NCBI GenBank assembly: GCA_947359465.1 | Contig: OX375876.1 | Coordinates: 71,058,998 to 71,122,997 of the forward strand | DNA: 64,000 nt | Direction: 5' to 3' | DNA from: Metellina segmentata | Taxonomy: Eukaryota; Arthropoda; Arachnida; Araneae; Tetragnathidae | Part shown: piece after piece, positions 25,169 to 36,169 of the stretch | Position numbering within the stretch: position 1 is the stretch's first letter | Layout: every line of letters starts with the position of its first letter | Translations under genes and position numbers: made by a program | Notes under the pieces: generated by a model | Told to the model about the DNA's origin: nothing | Seen by the model: only the letters and a program-made list of their open reading frames with translations | Database searches by the model: none

Positions 25169-25979
25169 GGAATCCTCAGCGGAATCCTCAGGGCACACAA
25201 AGCAAAGAAATAAAAATTGAGTGAATCTACTTTTACTGTTTTAAATGCAAATTACTTATGTCGTAACACAGTTGTATTTTTAACGTATTCTTCGAATTCG
25301 TGTTACATTTTATTCCCGGAAACCTAAACCTTTTTCTGTCGACAGACTTACACCACATTATGTCTTCTCGAAATCCGGACGCACTTTTTTCGGAGGCGTT
25401 AGAGTGGAATTCTTGTTGAAACAGTACATACGTCTCGAATTCAGTGAAATTCAATAATTCGTGTACCATTTTCCGGAATAAATCACGATTTACTACCCTC
25501 TGAGCTCAAGCCTTTTGTTCAATCCGTCAAATTCTTTTACGTGGATTGTTTCTCTTCCGTGGATGCTGAAAAGATTTAGCGTCTTTTGGAACCTCTCAGA
25601 TGGCGCGGAACTATTTACTTCCTTCTCATGTAACTCGTAAAAAGAATTTGCTGGTGTTACTCGCTTGAAGAATTGGATCTTCCTTGGAGAATGTGTGTAA
25701 CATCTTGATTTTTTTTCATATTGCTGCAAAGGAAATCCAATATTAGAAACATTGCAAATCGCATACCTTATGAGCAATTTAACAAGTACACGCTTGAAGG
25801 GAGAGTTATTGATTGGCCCTTCATGGATGAGATCACATATCGTTGCCAGATTGAAGGAAAGAACGGCAATTTTTAGAGTTTTTTGCGATGATCGAATATG
25901 GACAGTGCGATGCTTAAAAAACTGTTACGCTATTGGTTTTAATAACTAATAATTGGAACAGGAACAATAGTTGTATGTT
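25169..25979. other. Unassigned DNA with several medium ORFs
   Basis: Open frames exist on both strands: 94 codons (-) at 25493-25777, and a plus frame around 25770-25870 reading YEQFNKYTLEGRVIDWPFMD. None matches a family I know. The composition is less AT-biased than the flanks, so decayed coding DNA is possible. Confidence 0.3.
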
Positions 25980-27571
25980 CTGTATCGTATTTTTTCAGAT
26001 TGCATTTATTTGAAATTCAGGTGATAGAAAATAAGTTGTTAGACACATTCGAGAGAGACTTATGTGCGCTTCTCAGAACACTTTTTTATTTCGATTTCCC
26101 AACACAGATAACTTAATGCATCGGAAAGGAAGTGGCATTATAAATTTTCTTAGTTAAAAGTTTTTCCTGCGTAAATTCCGATAGTAACTTGTTTTCTTTT
26201 TCATGAAAAGAAGAAAAGCAGCTTGGGTTTAAAATTCTTCGCATAGAATTGTCATTAGTGAACGGTTAATTTTAGAATACTTAAATGCGTAGTTTTGAAA
26301 AAAATGCTCAACGATTGAAAACGCAATCTTTAAATCAGTTTGTATCTAACATGAAAAAAATACTCTGAAGCTCACTCTTTAAATAAGTTTATAGCTAAGA
26401 TGAATATTAAATCACTGAAACTCATTTTTTCAATCAGCTTTAAACCAACTTGAAATTATTACACGTAAAGGTACTCTGAATCAGCTTAATGTTCACTGTA
26501 ATGAAGACGTCACACGACGCAGAATATTTATTAGTAAGGGGGTTGACTTTAAGAAGGACCTTCACGTCATACATGTGTTACAAGATGAAAGCTTTGGTAT
26601 ACTCTAGCTCGATTTGAAAATGACATGAAACGTATACGTTGTATTGTTATATACTTTAGTGCAGAAATAAATTTATTTTAGTCTCTAAATAGATTTTGTT
26701 ATAAAAATGTTTTTTAGAACAGACAGTTTTTAAGTAAAAACTGCAGGTTGACATAAACGCTTATCGATAAACAGACATTAACAGAAAAATCTACCAACGA
26801 CAACCAATATTAAAAAACAAAACAAAGATCAACGTTTCATTACCTATATCCGACAGCAGACAAACATAAGGATCAATATGAAGTGCTCCCTAAGTACCAC
26901 GCTACATTAAGGAAATTCACTTTTAACTTTAAAGTTTTCCGGAAAAAACTATGTCAATCTAGCTTACAAAGAACCCGATATATCTAAACTGGGTTTACTT
27001 GATTTTGGATATGGTGAAGAAAAACGAACCCCGTAACTTTATGAATACAAAAACCTCCACAACACGTAACATGCCTAGATGAAAATAATAAATCACGCGA
27101 TTCCTTTTAGACCATTGTAAAAAAATCTGAATAGTAGATAATTTATTATGCTTGTGAGAAAAGAGCGCTCCTTCTTACGGGGAGCAATTTTGCTTTTTAG
27201 CGACATTTCCAGAAAGAATTTTGCCAAGAGTAGCCACTCTTGACAACGTGACGTGATAAATATGGCTTTAATGCTTCCCCCAACTAGATTCTTCGACATG
27301 CATCAGCAACGAGGGCTGTTTAGGGGACTTTTTTTTCCTCCACTGCGTTGAAAAGGAGCTTCTTACAATAGTACTATTAATTATTATTGTAAAGAACAGC
27401 CAAATTAATGGAAGACCCACGTTTAATGAAACTGCAAGGCTCGGTAATTGCACTACCAGAGGATTTAATTGAAGATTTATAGTACGTGAAATAAAGAAGA
27501 AAAGTTCTCTTAACCGTCCAACTATATAGTTTCTTTTTTAGAAATTTCGAGTCAAAGAATTTACTTTGAAA

Positions 27572-27633
<62 letters not shown>

Positions 27634-27655
27634 AAATGGGAATTTTCTTTAAATG
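25980..27655. repeat. Interspersed repeat R, copy 1
   Basis: Roughly 1.67 kb aligning along its length with 38155-39817. The left half is clearly diverged, while the right half (from about 26870) is nearly identical. No TIR, LTR or coding domain was found. Positions 27341-27490 are identical to 39508-39657 over 150 bases. A short frame there reads MEDPRLMKLQGSVIALPEDL before a stop. A TA microsatellite lies near its right edge, where the Copia relic begins. Confidence 0.75.
27577..27631. repeat. (TA)n microsatellite
   Basis: About 54 bases of TA repeat. It generates spurious antisense ORFs of alternating Tyr-Ile. Confidence 0.95.
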
Positions 27656-28622
27656 TCGCTTTATTAACATTAGGAAGATCATGATTAGAATAATTTTGGT
27701 CATTAATATCCACATTTAAGTTAAATTTCGCATGATCAGAACATTTATTTCGCCCAACCAAACTTGTTATCCCATTTTGGTTGTCATCTATTTTAACATG
27801 AATAGTTTGAATGGCCTTACGATCCTTAGGAATAAAACTACAGCCCTTAGTGCCGATATCGTAGCCTACCAAAATCCCAGGCTTTGCCCTAGTTTGAAGT
27901 TTATTCCGTTTGATCTTAAGTTTGATCGCAAACGTAAGAGATCTAAATATCTTAAAATGTCACACGGATGGTTTACGACCGCTTCATATTTCAATTAGAG
28001 TTAATTCTTCAGTGAGTTTGTGCTCACACCCTCAAGGGCCTCCGCCCCAAAACGCGGTTGTAGCCCACTGTCATGTAGCAGGGCTCGAACCCCGTCCATG
28101 CCAGTTCGGTTAAACTTTACGGCCGTTATGCTCTGTTGTATTAGTAGATATGCGTGCATGTTTAATTCCCAACTAGCTCAGAAAAACATTAAATTGTTTG
28201 TGACAAAATTCGAGTCCATTGTCACTTCTAACACATTTAAATTTCAAAGTTGTTTATCGTTCAACTTTTGCCAAGTATTTTTCAAAACACTCAAAAACGT
28301 TCGTTTTAGATTTAATAATGTACACTTCTAACCTTACAAGAATAATCGTCAATTATTGAAAAAAGTACTTTTTCCCACCTAAAGAGTTTACCGCAGCCGG
28401 TTCCCACATATCCATGAACACTCTTTCCAATACTCTGGAAATAGACCTTTGATATCGATAATTTCTCTCGTCCGACTACCGAGTGTGTATTTGGCAATTT
28501 TGAAACCATTGCAATTTTTATTACAGAAGTTTACTTTTCAATTTCCTTAATAGAATTATTATAACTCATACGCTGTATTTGTGGCATTTTAACGTGACCA
28601 AATCTACGAGGAATAGCATTAA
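27640..28622 (-). pseudogene. Copia-type retrotransposon pol fragment (pre-integrase and integrase)
   Basis: Read on the minus strand the order is: RRFGHVKMPQIQRM (GAG-pre-integrase HHCC start, near 28600); then SIGKSVHGYVGTGCGK and IIDDYS (integrase core, first Asp region, near 28330-28400); RSDNGLEF (second Asp, near 28210) with LGIKHARIST; then, after an inserted tRNA-like piece, KPSVxHFKIF and AKPGILVGYD with FIPKDRKAIQ, the conserved C-terminal part of Copia integrase (near 27800-27960). Stops and frame changes are numerous. Reverse transcriptase and RNase H are missing: the relic breaks off at the TA microsatellite. It belongs with the gag part at 29520-30541. Confidence 0.75.
28015..28128 (-). 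mobile_element. tRNA-like SINE fragment inside the Copia relic
   Basis: The minus strand carries GGCATGGACGGGGTTCGAGC, whose GGTTCGAGC part fits a tRNA-type B box. It interrupts the integrase homology between the LGIKHARIST and KPSV blocks. It matches neither main SINE family of this window well. Confidence 0.45.
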
Positions 28623-29275
28623 CTAGGGGGCCAACCCCCTGCTCGCTAACGCTCGCCAACCCCCAGAGGATTGCTTCGCAATCCTCATTGGTTCGCTTCA
28701 CGAACCTATGCTCGCTTCGCTCGCATCAATGAAGACATGTGTCTTAGCAGAAGGAATTGTTTACAAAATATGATGTTCCAAAAAAAAAATTTCAAATCTA
28801 AATTTTATGCAGTTTTTCAGAAAAGATATTAACAGTTCCTCTGGAATCAGAATTCAAATGGAAACTTTGAGCAAATTTTGACTCGAAATGTGAGTGCTGA
28901 TTTGAAAATTGAAAACCCAGCATGTTGGTTGTGTGTACATTTACCCAGCTTTAGAGCCACCCACGCTTTTTCATTGAGTTTGTTGTCGAAAGTTGTAATG
29001 CAAGCGTCTTGTTGAACTATAATAGTTTGCCCTGAAAAGGACCTTTTTTTTAAAAATGACCCTGAAAAGATCCTCCGTTAACTTTGATTTCTATTATTTA
29101 CTGTAACAGCTCGACTAAAATTCTTTTTTTTTCAATAAAATTTCATCCGATAACGCTATAAATTCAATTGAAGCGCGAGGCTTTGGGATAAACAAAAAAA
29201 TCGTACAATGTTGCCAAAACGCGAAAACAAATAACGTCTTTTTTGCGTGCCACGTAAGAGAATTATATATATAGA
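28623..29275 (-). mobile_element. Non-autonomous Helitron, copy 2
   Basis: On the minus strand it begins TCTATATATATAATTCTC after a host A and ends CTAG before a host T. Terminal structures are better preserved than in copy 1: GGTTCGTGAAGCGAACC, AGGATTGCGAAGCAATCCT, GGCGAGCGTTAGCGAGC and the final stem GGGGG-TTGG-CCCCC directly before CTAG. Shared subterminal blocks include TTACGTGGCAC near the 5' end and CTTCTGCTAAGACACATGTC near the 3' end. The interior (about 28800-29080) is unique to this copy and non-coding. It sits within the Copia pol region, between a frame reading NSVDSAL and the RRFGHV motif. Confidence 0.8.
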
Positions 29276-29519
29276 TATCTAATGCACTATCCACAGAATT
29301 TACACATTTTTCAGGATATCCACGAGTCTTACGATTTATCTATCTACTAAAGGTGTAGTAAAATTTATTCGTCGTTTTCCTAATATACATTCAATAGCGT
29401 ATTTCACAAAAGTACTTTAAAACCTGCAATATATATATTACAACCTCCGATTAAATTTTGATGCATATTAGGACAGTATAAAAACATTTTAAAATACAAT
29501 CTTTATGTTACCTCTCACT

Positions 29520-30541
29520 TCTTTGACGATTAAGTTGATGTATCGAACACCAAGAACTTTCGACACACAATCCTTGTCCCCAGTCAAAATCGATGTCGGG
29601 GATGTTTCCCAGAAAATATGGAACCAGTCTCTTTGTTTGCAGCAGAATCTGTAAGGAATTCTTCTAAATTTGGATCACCTGCAGCTAGATCATAGTTGGT
29701 GCCTGCAAAAAAGCTCCACCGTTGTTTGACAGTCTTGGAACACGTCCATTTTCCTTGAAATATTGGAATTCGGGTGTGTCCCGGTCTTCAGTAATAGCCA
29801 CACGGTCCCCGTCAAAAAGGTGCGTCCGTTCTTTTTCGCGAAGGGTCCAACTCGCTTTCTCTGAGGGGTGTTCTATATTTTGCAGCTTGGACATCTCTGA
29901 CGGCTGTGAAATTTGTGCCTTAATCTTTAAAATTGAGCTCCATTTTTCCAGCTTAGGTCAATAGTTGTTTTGTAACACAATCAACTTTGAATTATGTATC
30001 TTTGAGACATTAAAGGATCTGGACAATGTGGTCGTATTCTGAAGGTAAACTATCTATAGGCTGATAACATAGCAATAATTCGGGTATGTCAAAACCCGCT
30101 TTTTGGAACTTGAAGTCGATTATCGGTTATTTTCTTTCAAAAAATGCCAACAGTGCAATGAGTCTCTTCATCGAGGTTGAAACGCAGACCAAAGAAATCG
30201 TCCACCAGGCTTGCCAATCTTGCTCTTGCAGTTGGTTCAAAATGAAGTTTTAGCGTTTCCCAAGCAGTTTTAACGTCTTCCGTGTCCGAAATCAGGATGT
30301 GAAACTTTCTTTCGATACCTTGATGAATGGCGGTGAAGGCTCTTTGTTTGGTTAAATCTTAATACCGCCTTTCCCTTAAAGATGCATCATCATGATATGT
30401 CTTAGCTTCTCCAGTAATTAACTCTCAGCTTCTTCTATCTATAAAGATCACTTTCATATCAACCTTCTACCTAGCGTAATTAAAGTTGCCAAGTTTAGGG
30501 AAGGAAATTGAAAAGACAGAATTCGAGTTAAATTCAGCCAT
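29520..30541 (-). pseudogene. Copia-type gag relic
   Basis: The ATG at 30541 opens MAEFNSNSVFSISFPKLGNF. In-frame remnants follow: VDMKVIFIDRR, then QRAFTAIHQGIERKFHILIS, DTEDVKTAWETLKLHFEP and ARLASLVDDFFGLRF, the hallmark series of the Copia gag (UBN2/gag_2) domain. Stops appear after NYAR and RRS, and after VGIF the frame changes. The stretch 29520-29900 continues with weakly Copia-like, zinc-knuckle-free sequence. It would make the capsid protein of the element's virus-like particles. Upstream lies the matching primer site at 30619. Confidence 0.75.
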
Positions 30542-30618
30542 TTTTTTTTCGTTCAAAGATCAGATATTGAGTTTGATGTATATTTAATCATCTTATGCAT
30601 TATTGTAATCGGGATGGG

Positions 30619-30634
30619 ACTGGGCTCATAACCC
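30619..30634 (-). promoter_or_regulatory. Copia primer-binding site (initiator Met tRNA fragment type)
   Basis: The minus strand reads GGTTATGAGCCCAGTC, one base from the Drosophila copia site, which pairs with the anticodon region of a cleaved initiator tRNA-Met instead of its 3' end. Its place between an LTR-like end and the gag ATG fits. Confidence 0.7.
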
Positions 30635-30920
30635 TGTTTGTATTCGCTTATTGCGAACGGAATAAATCTATAATATTTAAAATAAAATTTATTGCAGACA
30701 CGAAACATAATAATTTAACAACCTGGTGATCTTATCAAATGTACAAAAGAATATAAACTGAGAAACTACTCTCGGTAAAACAATTCTCAATCCAAAGTTC
30801 ACACATGCAAATAAAACGTAATGCGATACCGATTGATCTACTCGTCCAATGATAAAGTCAGTGAAAGAATATTTGATTAGAAAAATTCTGAATGAGAACA
30901 CAAATTCTAAAAATTCAACA
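30635..30920 (-). repeat. Putative 5' LTR of the Copia relic
   Basis: Read on the minus strand it would start TGTTGAATTTTTAG (at 30920) and end ...ATACAAACA directly at the primer site. It contains AATAAA near the end. The left limit is fixed by the primer site; the outer limit is only inferred from the TGTTG start, as no second LTR was found. Confidence 0.4.
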
Positions 30921-31685
30921 AATACATTATTTTAATATTAATGTAAGCATACTTACCATAAATATTGTTTAAAAATGAGAATAAAAAAATCTAAATAATG
31001 AAAATCTTGTTTTTTAAATATACTTCACTAATGATATTTACAAGCATTAGCTGCAAATAAACATTCTGTTAAAACGCACATATCTACATTTATAAAGACA
31101 ATTTAAACCAAATATTTACGGAAAATAAAATTTTATTTTTATTTACTGAGTTGTTAAGGTAAACTATACTTGTTAATATATTTTGCATATGAAATACAAT
31201 ATTTCACTTTCTCATCATTAAATTGAAGCGTTTTAGATGTCATACATTTTAAACCTTCCCAAATTTCAGTGCACTTCGTAATTTAAAGTAAAAACTAAAT
31301 AATTTAAAAAACGATAACTCTTGCAAACAGGTTTCAAACATGCGATTACCGCATAGACCACATGAATAAAAATCACGATATTCAGGATTTTATTTTAAAT
31401 TTTATTACTAACTAGTTAACTAGTTTAATGATTTACTAGCTTAATGATAGTTTACTAGTATTATGTGTCTAACCCAATGTAATTTTGCTATTCAATATAC
31501 ATTTTATTCTCCAGAAGACGACGTTACGCATTACATAAAGAATATTAAATGTTTATAATGGCAAATCCAATTGCAGGATATTTTGAAATTATGAAAATAA
31601 ATGTTAGAAAAGAAGTTTAACAGAAATGGTTTGTGGCACTTGCTTTGATCAGCATAGTTAATATACTGCAGCTTATGGTGGGTAG
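30921..31685. other. AT-rich intergenic DNA
   Basis: No gene is recognised. A short palindromic stretch, ACTAGTTAACTAGTT, lies near 31411. Confidence 0.5.
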
Positions 31686-31802
31686 GTATTTAGTTAACGT
31701 CACATAGGAGCAACACAACGTGCTATTGGTGATAGTCCGGGATCAATCCCGAACGGAAAGATCCAAAGACAATACAACGAAATTTTGAATCACAGTCAGA
31801 TG
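31686..31802 (-). mobile_element. SINE-1 fragment, 3' half
   Basis: It begins with GTAGGTATTTAGTTAACGTC (tail in reverse) and continues GAGCAACACAACGTGCTATT and GGTCCGGGATCAATCC-type sequence, fading after AATCACAGTCAGATGACG. Confidence 0.75.
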
Positions 31803-32541
31803 ACGATTTCAGCTTATTGAATTTCGTACAATGATAAGCCAAGCAGCATATGAAACTGGTTTGAAATAGGGCAATACTTGTAAGGATTTTTGAATTGTAA
31901 CAGTTCCATCAAATAGTGCATTGATTTATTATTAGTAGAACATTGATTATTGTAATATCATTTGATTTGATTCTAGTACATTTTACGATTTACATTTTGC
32001 ATTTTTCTCTTTCTAGCCCAAAAGTTGTGTCAAAACGGCAAACTTATAACATAGTCGGTAATCCTCGCAATAAGGAAGCAAGAATATTAAAAACTTGTAT
32101 CATTGTGTAGAATGACAATATGTAATTCAATACTAGGTTTAAAATAATTTTATTTTTCTCACTGAGTTATAGTTTGATGCGATCGAAAGATAATAGTTAT
32201 AACTGGGAGATAGTATGATGTGAATAAAATATACTATAGGCGCTGAAAGGGAATAGTTATAGTAAAACTTCAAACAGAGTGCTTGTAATTTGCTTCTTGG
32301 TATGTTTTATTGTCTATCATTCTATCGTTTCTGTATTTCTAACACAAAGTTGTGCGAAAACAGTAAACCCAATGTTTTGATTATTCTAATAAATACTATT
32401 TCTAAAGTATCATTCTCTCTTTAAATTTATGTTTGACGCGATCGATCGAAAGAGAAAATTGCTCCTTTTTGACAATAATTTATGAATGGAATAAATAATC
32501 ACATGGATGATATAAAAATAATATACAGTTGTGGTTAAATT
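31803..32541. other. AT-rich intergenic DNA
   Basis: No gene or element is recognised. Confidence 0.5.
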
Positions 32542-32817
32542 TGTAGCATCTATGTATCTTAGAAGCATCTGTGTATGCTGGGTTAAAAGTATGTAGCATC
32601 TATGAATGCTGAGTATAATCTTTCTTTTCTTAAAAGCTCTACATCTAAACCTGGCAACACGAATAAAAAAGAGAATAAATTCTTGCAAACGAGAGAATGT
32701 TGTTCTGATTATTTTTCTGATTCCAAAAGATAAAATTAACGATGTTTCCCAAAGTAAATGTGCTGGAAATATAAATGTTTCGTAGAATTATCTTCAACTG
32801 AGCAACCAGCACCTATA
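32542..32817 (+). repeat. Putative LTR of the gypsy gag relic, with primer site
   Basis: It starts TGTAGCATCTATG and ends CAGCACCTATA. Immediately after, at 32824, comes TGGTGACCCGGACGTGATTT, a gypsy-type primer-binding site. The LTR contains two AATAAA signals. Its last ~95 bases are repeated directly at 33231-33320. The left limit is inferred. Confidence 0.5.
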
Positions 32818-32849
32818 TGAATTGGTGACCCGGACGTGATTTTTGCAAA

Positions 32850-33202
32850 AGTTGGCTGGGTTTCATATCCCCCAGTTCAATTCCTGTGATGAGACGTCTG
32901 ATTCTCGTGCTTTCACTCTCTTTAAAGAGATTTAACAGCCTTGTTTTAGAATCAGCATATTTACTACTACTTATACTACTAACAATGTCCCAAATATTTT
33001 CGACATATTTCGGCTCAAGCTGAGACACCAAATGGTTAAATTTTGTTTCATCAGACACAATATTGTTAATTTTAAATTGAGCCTCAACTTGAAAAAACCA
33101 AATTTCTGGTTTATCAACCCAGAATGGAGGTATTTTGATGCTCACCTTGTGTAGTTCCGAAGACAAAGGAAGCGTCTTGGTTTCAGTTTCATTTTCAGTC
33201 AT
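32850..33202 (-). pseudogene. Ty3/gypsy gag fragment, inverted relative to its LTR pieces
   Basis: An ATG at 33202 opens MTENETETKTLPL, then IKIPPFWVDKPEIWFFQVEA, QFKINNIVSDETKFNHLVSQ, and RIRRLITGIELGDMKPSQLL. This is the N-terminal capsid region of a common arthropod gypsy-type gag. The frame is intact but ends abruptly: its last ten residues come from the antisense of the primer site at 32824. The gag therefore runs opposite to the LTR and primer site beside it. No pol remains. Confidence 0.75.
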
Positions 33203-33230
33203 CTTGTTGTCGTTAGTCCAGGGTCAGAGA

Positions 33231-33320
33231 ATAAGATTCCAAAAGATAAAATTAACGATGTTTCCCAAAGTAAATGTGCTGGAAATATAAATTATCTTCA
33301 ACTGAGCAACCAGCACCTAT
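33231..33320 (+). repeat. Direct repeat of the LTR end
   Basis: Repeats GATTCCAAAAGATAAAATTA through CAACCAGCACCTATA of 32720-32817, lacking a ~10-base insert (GTTTCGTAGA). It closes the gag fragment on the other side, in the same orientation as the first LTR piece. Confidence 0.8.
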
Positions 33321-33344
33321 AAATTAAACTATTTTTTTAAAAAA

Positions 33345-33530
33345 TAATTACCCTACCAAATGGATTGTAACGTTCCTGGTTCGAATCCGTGGTCAGGGCA
33401 AGGATGTAAATTATGCTGTCCTTCGTTAGGGGCAATGATGGTCTTCCCACTGGGTGCTCCTTCACAAGTGGCCATGACTTACGGCTTTGTAGTGGCCTAT
33501 GATTAAGTTCATAAGTGCCCGCCATTGGAA
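33345..33530 (+). mobile_element. Third tRNA-derived SINE family, fragment
   Basis: It contains a B-box-like CCTGGTTCGAATCCGTGG followed by GTCAGGGCAAGGATGTAAAT, then a body not shared with the two main SINEs. The A box is not clear (GATTGTAACG). Single copy in this window. Confidence 0.45.
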
Positions 33531-34070
33531 AAAATACAAACTTCTGGACTACGTTTGTTATAGAAACAGGTAAGGAGTGGTAATACGTTTTGATAGCTTA
33601 GACATTCCACGTAGTAGCTTCTTTTAATTTGCTTTATGATATCATTTTATCGTTTCTCTTATTCTAGCTTAGCATTATGCAAATCCGCGACAAACGTATT
33701 GCTTATTAGTCTTAAGATAGACCTTACAATGCACTTGCACGGACATAAATAATTTGTGTAGAATAAAACACCTTGAATGCTTCAATAAGTACACGTTTTA
33801 ACTTTTTGAGGGATTTTATACGGAAAAAACGATTTTAAATTTGCAATCATCTCTACATGACCTCAGAACAGTTTTAAAAATCTTGACAAATCAAATCTCT
33901 TTTAGGATTTTTTCAACCAATTAAAGTGGTTATTTAGTCATTATGGAAGTTGTGGGGATAGGTTAAGTACTGCGTAATACTCGTAAATCTTATGACTCTC
34001 AAAAGTTTAAAACATTATCTTTCTCACTGAAATTATGTATGATTCGATGAAATTTGGGTAGATATTTTTT
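33531..34070. other. AT-rich intergenic DNA
   Basis: No gene is recognised. Confidence 0.5.
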
Positions 34071-34300
34071 TTAACATAGCACTGGAGCAACACAACGAGT
34101 TATTGACGATGGTCTGGTATCAATCCCCTTTGGAAGCGGGCACCCCACTCCCCAAACTTTCACACCACTTTAACGTGAGGACATTTGAGGCCTCAACAGT
34201 TTACATGTATCATAACCCTTTGTACATGAAGGTCTTTGGTTTGATTTGAACTTGTAACCCTCCGGTTGAAAATCCGCTACACTTCCATCCTAACTATCAA
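34071..34300 (-). mobile_element. SINE-1 copy, internally deleted
   Basis: The tail side reads TGGAGCAACACAACGAG and GGTATCAATCCC. It then jumps to GGGCACCCCACTCCCCAAAC and AACGTGAGGACATTTGAGG. The head is represented by a diverged CTTGTAACCCTCCGGTTGAA region near 34250. Confidence 0.65.
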
Positions 34301-35542
34301 CTCTCAATCCAAGTATAGTCCTGAAATGTGACAGTATTTTTAATGTGAATAAATACTCTTATGAATAGTACAAAGAGAATAGTAAAGAGCTGTAGTTCGG
34401 TAAGAATATCAGCATAAAAATATAATTCAACTATCAAATTTCTATCTATATTTCCGATGTTGCAGCTAGTTATAAAATCAACCCAAATGGACATTAAATT
34501 AATCTTAAGCTTTGAGACAGCTTCACAGCTTATGTAAGCTGAGTAAGATTAATTGAAATTGTGATTTTTGTTGCTATGATTGTGAAGAGCCAACCAAGCT
34601 TTCCGACCATAGCTGTATTTAAGCCTTTAAAAATAATTCCTTTAATATTATGATAATTAATAGTTGTGTCAGAGTTAGTGTTGTTGTGAAGTCGGTTCTC
34701 ATTAGGAGTTCCATTGAATATAGAGATTTTAAAATGTTAATGCCACTTTGAATTGTCATTTGTACACACTTAGAAGTGTTATATTATGTCTGTGTTACGA
34801 TGATAAATGTTTAATTTAATTTCGTGGATTCTAAAGTCATATCTAATCAATAAAATATCCTTTAATTAATTTTGAGATTTGTTGAATAAATAATTAATTG
34901 TGTAAAATACCAGTGAATATTTCCATTTATCGCGTTATTTGTTTCAATATTCTATGAAGTTTATTTGAATACAACTCTATACGGTTTTACTTTCTGTTTT
35001 GTATATTGCAGTCAATCTCGTATACGAATTTTATTATTATTTTCAGAAAAATTATTCCCACTAAAAGAAATATAGATACAAATTATTTTCGTTTCATCAA
35101 ACACAATCGGGTTATGTTTTAATTTTCTCAAATTAATAATAATTGGTAAAGTTAGAAGTTTACACTTCTGACAAAAATGGCTCATTAATGAATTTGCCTG
35201 TTTTCTTAGTTTGGCTTAAAGATTTATAAATCCTGATGAAACTTAACCTTCTGAAAGTCAACTTTCAGTCGTTTCTTAATGACATCTAAACATTTCTGAT
35301 CTTCTCGAATAATATAATATTCCATTGGATTTTTTCAACCAATAGATGTGGTTATTGCGGAATAAAAGGAAAACTTGATTATTCGGAAATTTTGTCTATC
35401 AAAGAGGTTTATGTTGAGAAATCTCTTGTAGAGACCTATTTATAATTTTTTTTATTTCAATAACCTCGTAAAGAATATATAATTGTTTCTTTAAAGGAAG
35501 AGGATATATTACTTGATGATATTCTGTTATGATAAATGTATA
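34301..35542. other. AT-rich intergenic DNA
   Basis: No gene or repeat is recognised. Confidence 0.5.
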
Positions 35543-36160
35543 CACAGCTGGCTATCAAAAATGTAACGCCATAAACGAAGCAATCTATAGCAGTGAAATA
35601 TACACGATACGTTGATCATGAAAGGATATGCAGGTAATTATGATTACAGCGTATTTGTAAATTAGGTGAGCCAGTAACTCCCTCTCAAGGCAAGGGGAGA
35701 ACATAAAAGTAACACATCTAGTCGATTTTAAATATTGGAGTTGTGTTGACTGAGGATTTTTCTTTCATGAAATCGTTCCTCGTAATGATAGAAAACAAGT
35801 TGGAGGAACTGACCAATGTGTACAATTGCAACAGCCTCGTCACACCGAACGAGAGGAAATATATCTTGTGGGCGTGGCTATCACGAATCATACTATTACA
35901 TCAAGAGTACTAGCCCAAACGTTAGGTTGCATTACTCAAAAATACCAAGTTTTTTAAGGTGTCCATTGTTGTGACTATCTTCGAAAACAAGCGACATTGG
36001 CTGCAATGGGGAGTACAACGAATGGATACGAGAATGGATGTCGTACATCGAGAAACGAATGACATAGCATCTTGTTACCACATGAATATGCACTACCCTA
36101 CAATAATGGACCGGACAGCAAGATGTGATGGTATAAGGGAAATAATACATGCTTCAATAG
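35543..36160 (+). mobile_element. Tc1-like relic, left part
   Basis: It begins CACAGCTGGCTATCAAAAAT after a TA and shares its first ~200 bases with the relic at 7353. The right end, reverse of AGCTGGCTATC, was not found. A plus-strand transposase N-terminal region may be hidden in 35760-36000, where frames are broken. It abuts an oppositely oriented Tc1 piece. Confidence 0.5.
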
Positions 36161-36169
36161 AGGGATGGT

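Noticed and set aside
27377..27872. ORFs with long Tyr-Ile runs
   Set aside because: The runs are translations of the (TA)n microsatellite. Only the part beyond it (about 27640 on) is real Copia integrase remnant.
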